22,445 nucleotides of DNA from NCBI GenBank assembly GCA_015680685.1, contig MNCI01030830.1, forward strand, positions 1 through 22,445, in the 5' to 3' direction. A program made the position numbers and the translations under genes. This document shows positions 19,419-22,445 of this stretch, one piece after another. The stretch is from Gnetum montanum. Lineage: Eukaryota; Streptophyta; Gnetopsida; Gnetales; Gnetaceae. How positions within the stretch are numbered: position 1 is the stretch's first letter; each line of letters begins with the position of its first letter. The notes beneath the pieces are model-generated. The model was not told where the DNA came from. It worked only from the letters and a program-made list of their open reading frames with translations, and did no database searches.

Positions 19419-21979
19419 ATGGCACCTAAATCAAGGCATCCAATCGGAAAAGGACCATCCAAACGAAGGGACAAGTGACCTAGAATGGAAAGAGGACGGG
19501 GTGCATGACCTCAAGAGCATGAGGAGGGCTCACATGTAATTGGCCCCCTCCATGAAGGACCTGATATGAAATCTGTTCATCAAATTTCCGAAGAGGAATT
19601 TGTATCTTACTTTGCAGAAGCAATCGCACAAGCTCTTGGGTTGCCTAAGATCATAGCTAATGTGGTGGAGATTCCAAAACAAGCAAACCCTGAGGTGAAC
19701 AGGGAGTGGATTAGACATTTCTATGTGGTAGAACGTAAGGAATTTGACACACTAACCACCATAGAGAGGGTTTACTTAAAAATTGCATCTTACCACCTGA
19801 ATCCAATGGTAAGACCTAGCAAGATCACTACCTTCTCTTCTTGTGCATGTGTCGCTCTAAGAAGGAATTTTCCCATTAACTTTCCATAGTTACTATTCCT
19901 TGAAATTGAGAAAATATTTGCTGAAAATGAATGTGGAAGGCAAGCTCTACCCTTTTCCTACCTAATTAGAAAGTTGTGCAGATAGGTAGGGATAGCACGT
20001 TATGCCAATGATACACTTTGTCATGCCCTAATTACCTCGTGGCATGAGATGATGAAAGACAAGTCTCCTACCACAACACAAATAAGGGAAGAGTAGTAAC
20101 CACCTCCAATGCCTACACAAACAACAAGGTTAGGTTTGCATATGATCGTAGAACACATACATGAGATCCAACAATTGCTCTTGAGTCAACAGGAGCAATC
20201 AGTAGGAACTGGCAGTGGAGAAGGCCCTTCAGTATACTACCCTACAATGAGCCATCTTGAATAAGTGGCTCGATTAGTAAGTTTGCTAGAGAGAGTAAGG
20301 TTGATGTTTTCTACCACATGAACACAAGTTCCTACAAGAATAGATGATAGTGTCTGAGAAGTAACGGTGTCCACCCAAAAACTATTTCCTAAAATTTTAG
20401 GAAATGCTGCTACCTTCTCAATGTGCTTGGAGGATGGAGAGGGGGCAACTGTCCTAGTAATGCAACACTAGGGATAAGAAGTTGCAGCAAAAGTGATTAC
20501 TGACATAATTTCTACAATCCTTAATGCACCTACAGTGCCTATACTAGATGTACATGGACTTGGACATGTACAGACATCCATACGAACTCAATGTAGCAAA
20601 ATCAATGCAGCTCAACATGAAGAATTGTTGGATTGACTAGTGGAAATTGGGTAATCTCTTCTGGATGTTTTTGACCTTTCAGACAACATGATTGCAACTT
20701 AGTCAGAGCTGCTCTTAACAAGGGACAAGTGCCTCATCTTGAAGGGGCATCTTAAAGTAGCCCAAGAAGATTATCAATGCTTAGCTATGGAAGTTTCCCA
20801 ACTAAGGGTCCAACTTGCTAATCCAACTCTTCTCAACTGTGAACTCACCAGGGATGAAGCTTTTCAACAACTTCAAACCAAACTTTAGATGGTTGAGAAT
20901 GAGCGAGAGTCAGCAATCTTTGACAAGTCCTTAATAGATGCTCATTCTTACTATTTAAATAAGGACTTGGTAGAGGTTCGCCAGGAAAATGTTAGGTTGA
21001 CCACAAAAGTTTATCGCCTGCGTAATGTTGGTATTGAAAATCAACACATGAAAGATTTTATCCATCAATAGTAGGAGGAGCTAGCCAAGGTAGACACTGA
21101 TGTAAGGAGATTGGTGGCCAAAAATAATAATCTATCCATGGAGGAAGTTTGAGCCTTGCAACAAAAATCAGCTATTGAAATCGCAGCTTGGAAAAATGAA
21201 GCCCTTAAGTTTGACTGAGTAAAAAATCACTATAGGGACCAAGTGGGGTTGCTAAAGGAAGTTAATGAAAAAGAAATTCAGGCTGCAAAGGCTAAAATGA
21301 ACAAAGCACTCTAATAGCTCAAGGAAGGTGGTGAGGTGTGGCAACCCATCTTTGATGGATTGAACACCTACAACCAAGCTGAGATCTATCTCAAAGAGCT
21401 ATAGATTGAAGAAATGACGAAATACATGAAATTAGCCAATCTCCGTTATGCAAACCTAGCTATGGTAATAGCTAGAAGGTCATGGTTAGACCTAAAGAAA
21501 CAAGTGGCCACCTCATATTATTTATACAAGGGCGAGTTTGAAGTGCATAAAGAGGCAAAGCAAATACTAGAAACATCAAATGCAAAACTTGAAGTTCTTC
21601 ACACCTATTTTTAAGGACAATGCATGTTTTAGAGAACTTGGCTCAACAAATGAATGACTACTAGCAGTTGCAAACATTTGTTTGAGCATTTGATATCGAA
21701 TGAAAATATTTCATTGCTTGGTTTTTTAATCTAAAGGAACTTTTCCCTACACTTCCATGTCCTTAGGATGTTCCCATTCTAGCACACATTGACAAAGTTG
21801 CCTAGAAAATGAACAATCCTAGAAGCAAAGAGGATAAGATAAGGGCATTATTGGAGGCTTTTCGATTACCTCTAGAAGGTACAACAGCTATAGGGAAACC
21901 ATCATCAATGCCTCAACTACTACATGCACTAGAAGCTAGCAAAGGCCCATCAAAACCACCACCACTAGGAACTGTGTGA
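19419..21979 (+). pseudogene. ORF3 of element 2: accessory coiled-coil protein (decayed)
   Basis: About 853 codons, MAPKSRHP at the start to PPPLGTV at the end (TGA at 21977). One frame holds from 19419 to about 21615 with roughly 23 stops and no frameshift; the last 360 bp are in another frame. Residues about 50-205 form the globular domain: EEEFVSYF, ALGLP, EWIRHFY, SYHLNP, LPFSYLIRKLC. A Pro/Thr-rich linker follows, then from about residue 410 a long Glu/Lys/Gln/Leu-rich coiled-coil-like stretch with AIEIAAWKN, NEKEIQAAKAK and KYMKLANLRYANLAMVI. The same blocks in the same order occur in element 1's ORF3. No membrane segment is seen. Stops such as CAA TAG TAG GAG and AAA GCA CTC TAA TAG fit lost Gln codons. 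Function unknown; position downstream of pol matches the additional ORFs known in some plant gypsy elements. Confidence 0.82.
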
Positions 21980-22185
21980 TCTTCTCTAGCAATTTCAGCA
22001 TTTCGTTAGGGTTGAGAATCCATTGTTATCAGGGTGTTCAATTTCATTATCTATGAGCACCATAATTTTGTAATTTATTTTTTCGTACACTTGGGCACTT
22101 AGTATGTTAATAGAGCCAGTGTTTATGTAGATGTGTTTTGACATGTAAACCATTAAAAACTTCATACTTTCCAAATTGTAATAAA
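21980..22185. other. Untranslated region after ORF3 of element 2
   Basis: AT-rich sequence with no coding signal. A minus-strand open frame here looks like a composition effect. Confidence 0.5.
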
Positions 22186-22219
22186 CTTGAGGATGAGTTT
22201 TCACTCAATCGTGGGGTTA
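22186..22219 (+). other. Polypurine-tract region of element 2
   Basis: CTTGAGGATGAGTTTTCA through CGTGGGGTTA, directly before the 3' LTR. It aligns with 8331-8364 of element 1. The GTGGGG run is the likely plus-strand primer. Confidence 0.7.
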
Positions 22220-22445
22220 TGATAAAGTGTTCAGTTGATGCATCAACTAGGCTGCATTAACAAATCCTCATTGACATGACTAGGATGACATAACCCCGTC
22301 GATGCATCTATTCATGTGCTAACACAACCTCATTAATGTACCTATAGCATTTATGGCATCTTTTGATTTAGTTGTAGTGAAGCTCTTGTAGTTTGTTTCT
22401 ATGAAAGTTAGAATATTTCCCAAGTGACCATAGTAGGAGTGAGAA
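22220..22445 (+). repeat. 3' LTR of element 2, first 226 bp (cut by the window end)
   Basis: Starts TGATAAAGTGTTCAG and follows 11036-11290 of the 5' LTR, ending at the same GTAGGAGTGAGAA. Between TAATGTAC and GCATTTATGG it lacks about 30 bp that in the 5' LTR include the TATA box. The remaining 625 bp or so and the right target duplication lie beyond the window. Confidence 0.9.

Larger units (their letters stand above)
11036..22445 (+). mobile_element. Element 2: decayed Ty3/gypsy LTR retrotransposon with accessory ORF3, 3' end outside the window
   Basis: It begins with an 880-bp LTR, then a tRNA-Asp primer site, gag, a partial protease, RT, RNase H and integrase in the Ty3/gypsy order, a 2.1-kb spacer, ORF3, a polypurine-tract region and the first 226 bp of the 3' LTR. 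The internal region is about 10.3 kb. The tRNA-Asp primer, the style of RT (FMDDF) and the conserved block before RT suggest the Athila/Tat branch; this is from memory of the family. Every coding part is broken, but decay is mostly by substitution. The left target pentamer would be CTACT (11031-11035); its partner lies outside the window. Confidence 0.92.

Noticed and set aside
19419-21979. A variant genetic code with TAA/TAG read as Gln, because ORF3 reads well through its stops
   Set aside because: TGA stops occur too, at likely Arg or Trp codons. Gag, pol and ORF3 also carry frameshifts, active-site losses and deletions, and the LTRs are much diverged. Decay of methylated DNA explains it better.
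1-22445. tRNA, rRNA, CRISPR or bacterial-type operon features
   Set aside because: No cloverleaf, spaced-repeat array or ribosome-binding/operon layout was seen; the sequence is plant repeat DNA.

Overview
The window looks like nuclear DNA of a large-genome seed plant. It holds no intact gene. Most of it is two old, decayed Ty3/gypsy LTR retrotransposons, in the same orientation and about 1.8 kb apart. The evidence is two LTR pairs, primer sites matching plant tRNA-Asp, and gag and pol remnants in the order protease, RT, RNase H, integrase. Reading the pol as Athila/Tat-like is an inference from motif style and the tRNA-Asp primer. The heavy LTR divergence suggests a lineage that removes old repeats slowly, gymnosperms being one candidate, but the species cannot be named.

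Layout: 1-1377 is flanking DNA with a 25-bp-arm hairpin and no clear gene. Element 1 occupies 1378-9239: LTR, tRNA-Asp primer site, gag, spacer, a long accessory frame (called ORF3 here), polypurine-tract region, LTR. It has no pol. Its imperfect target duplication is GTTGT/GTTGC. The spacer between elements (9240-11035) holds a decayed unknown coding remnant, a stretch unusually rich in CpG (about 9840-10260) and a two-copy tandem repeat of about 260 bp period. Element 2 runs from 11036 past the window edge: LTR, primer site, gag, protease remnant, RT, RNase H, integrase, a 2.1 kb spacer, ORF3, polypurine-tract region and the first 226 bp of the 3' LTR.

The main point of interest is ORF3. 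It lies downstream of pol (element 2) or of gag (element 1), is about 850-885 codons long, and is clearly homologous between two elements whose LTRs have largely diverged. Its N-terminal globular part resembles the 'putative plant transposon protein' domain (comparison from memory). It then has a Pro/Glu-rich linker, a very long coiled-coil-like part and a conserved C-terminal region. No membrane segment is visible, so it does not look like an envelope protein. In element 2 the frame is kept for about 2.2 kb with roughly 23 stop codons and no frameshift. Nearly all the stops fit C-to-T change at CAG, CAA or CGA codons, as expected from long-term cytosine methylation.

The elements have lost different parts. 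Element 1 kept the gag C-terminus but lost all of pol. Element 2 kept most of pol but lost the gag C-terminus and the protease active site. Possible ORF3 expression signals (an LTR-like internal promoter, and splice sites near the gag and ORF3 starts) are described as hypotheses.
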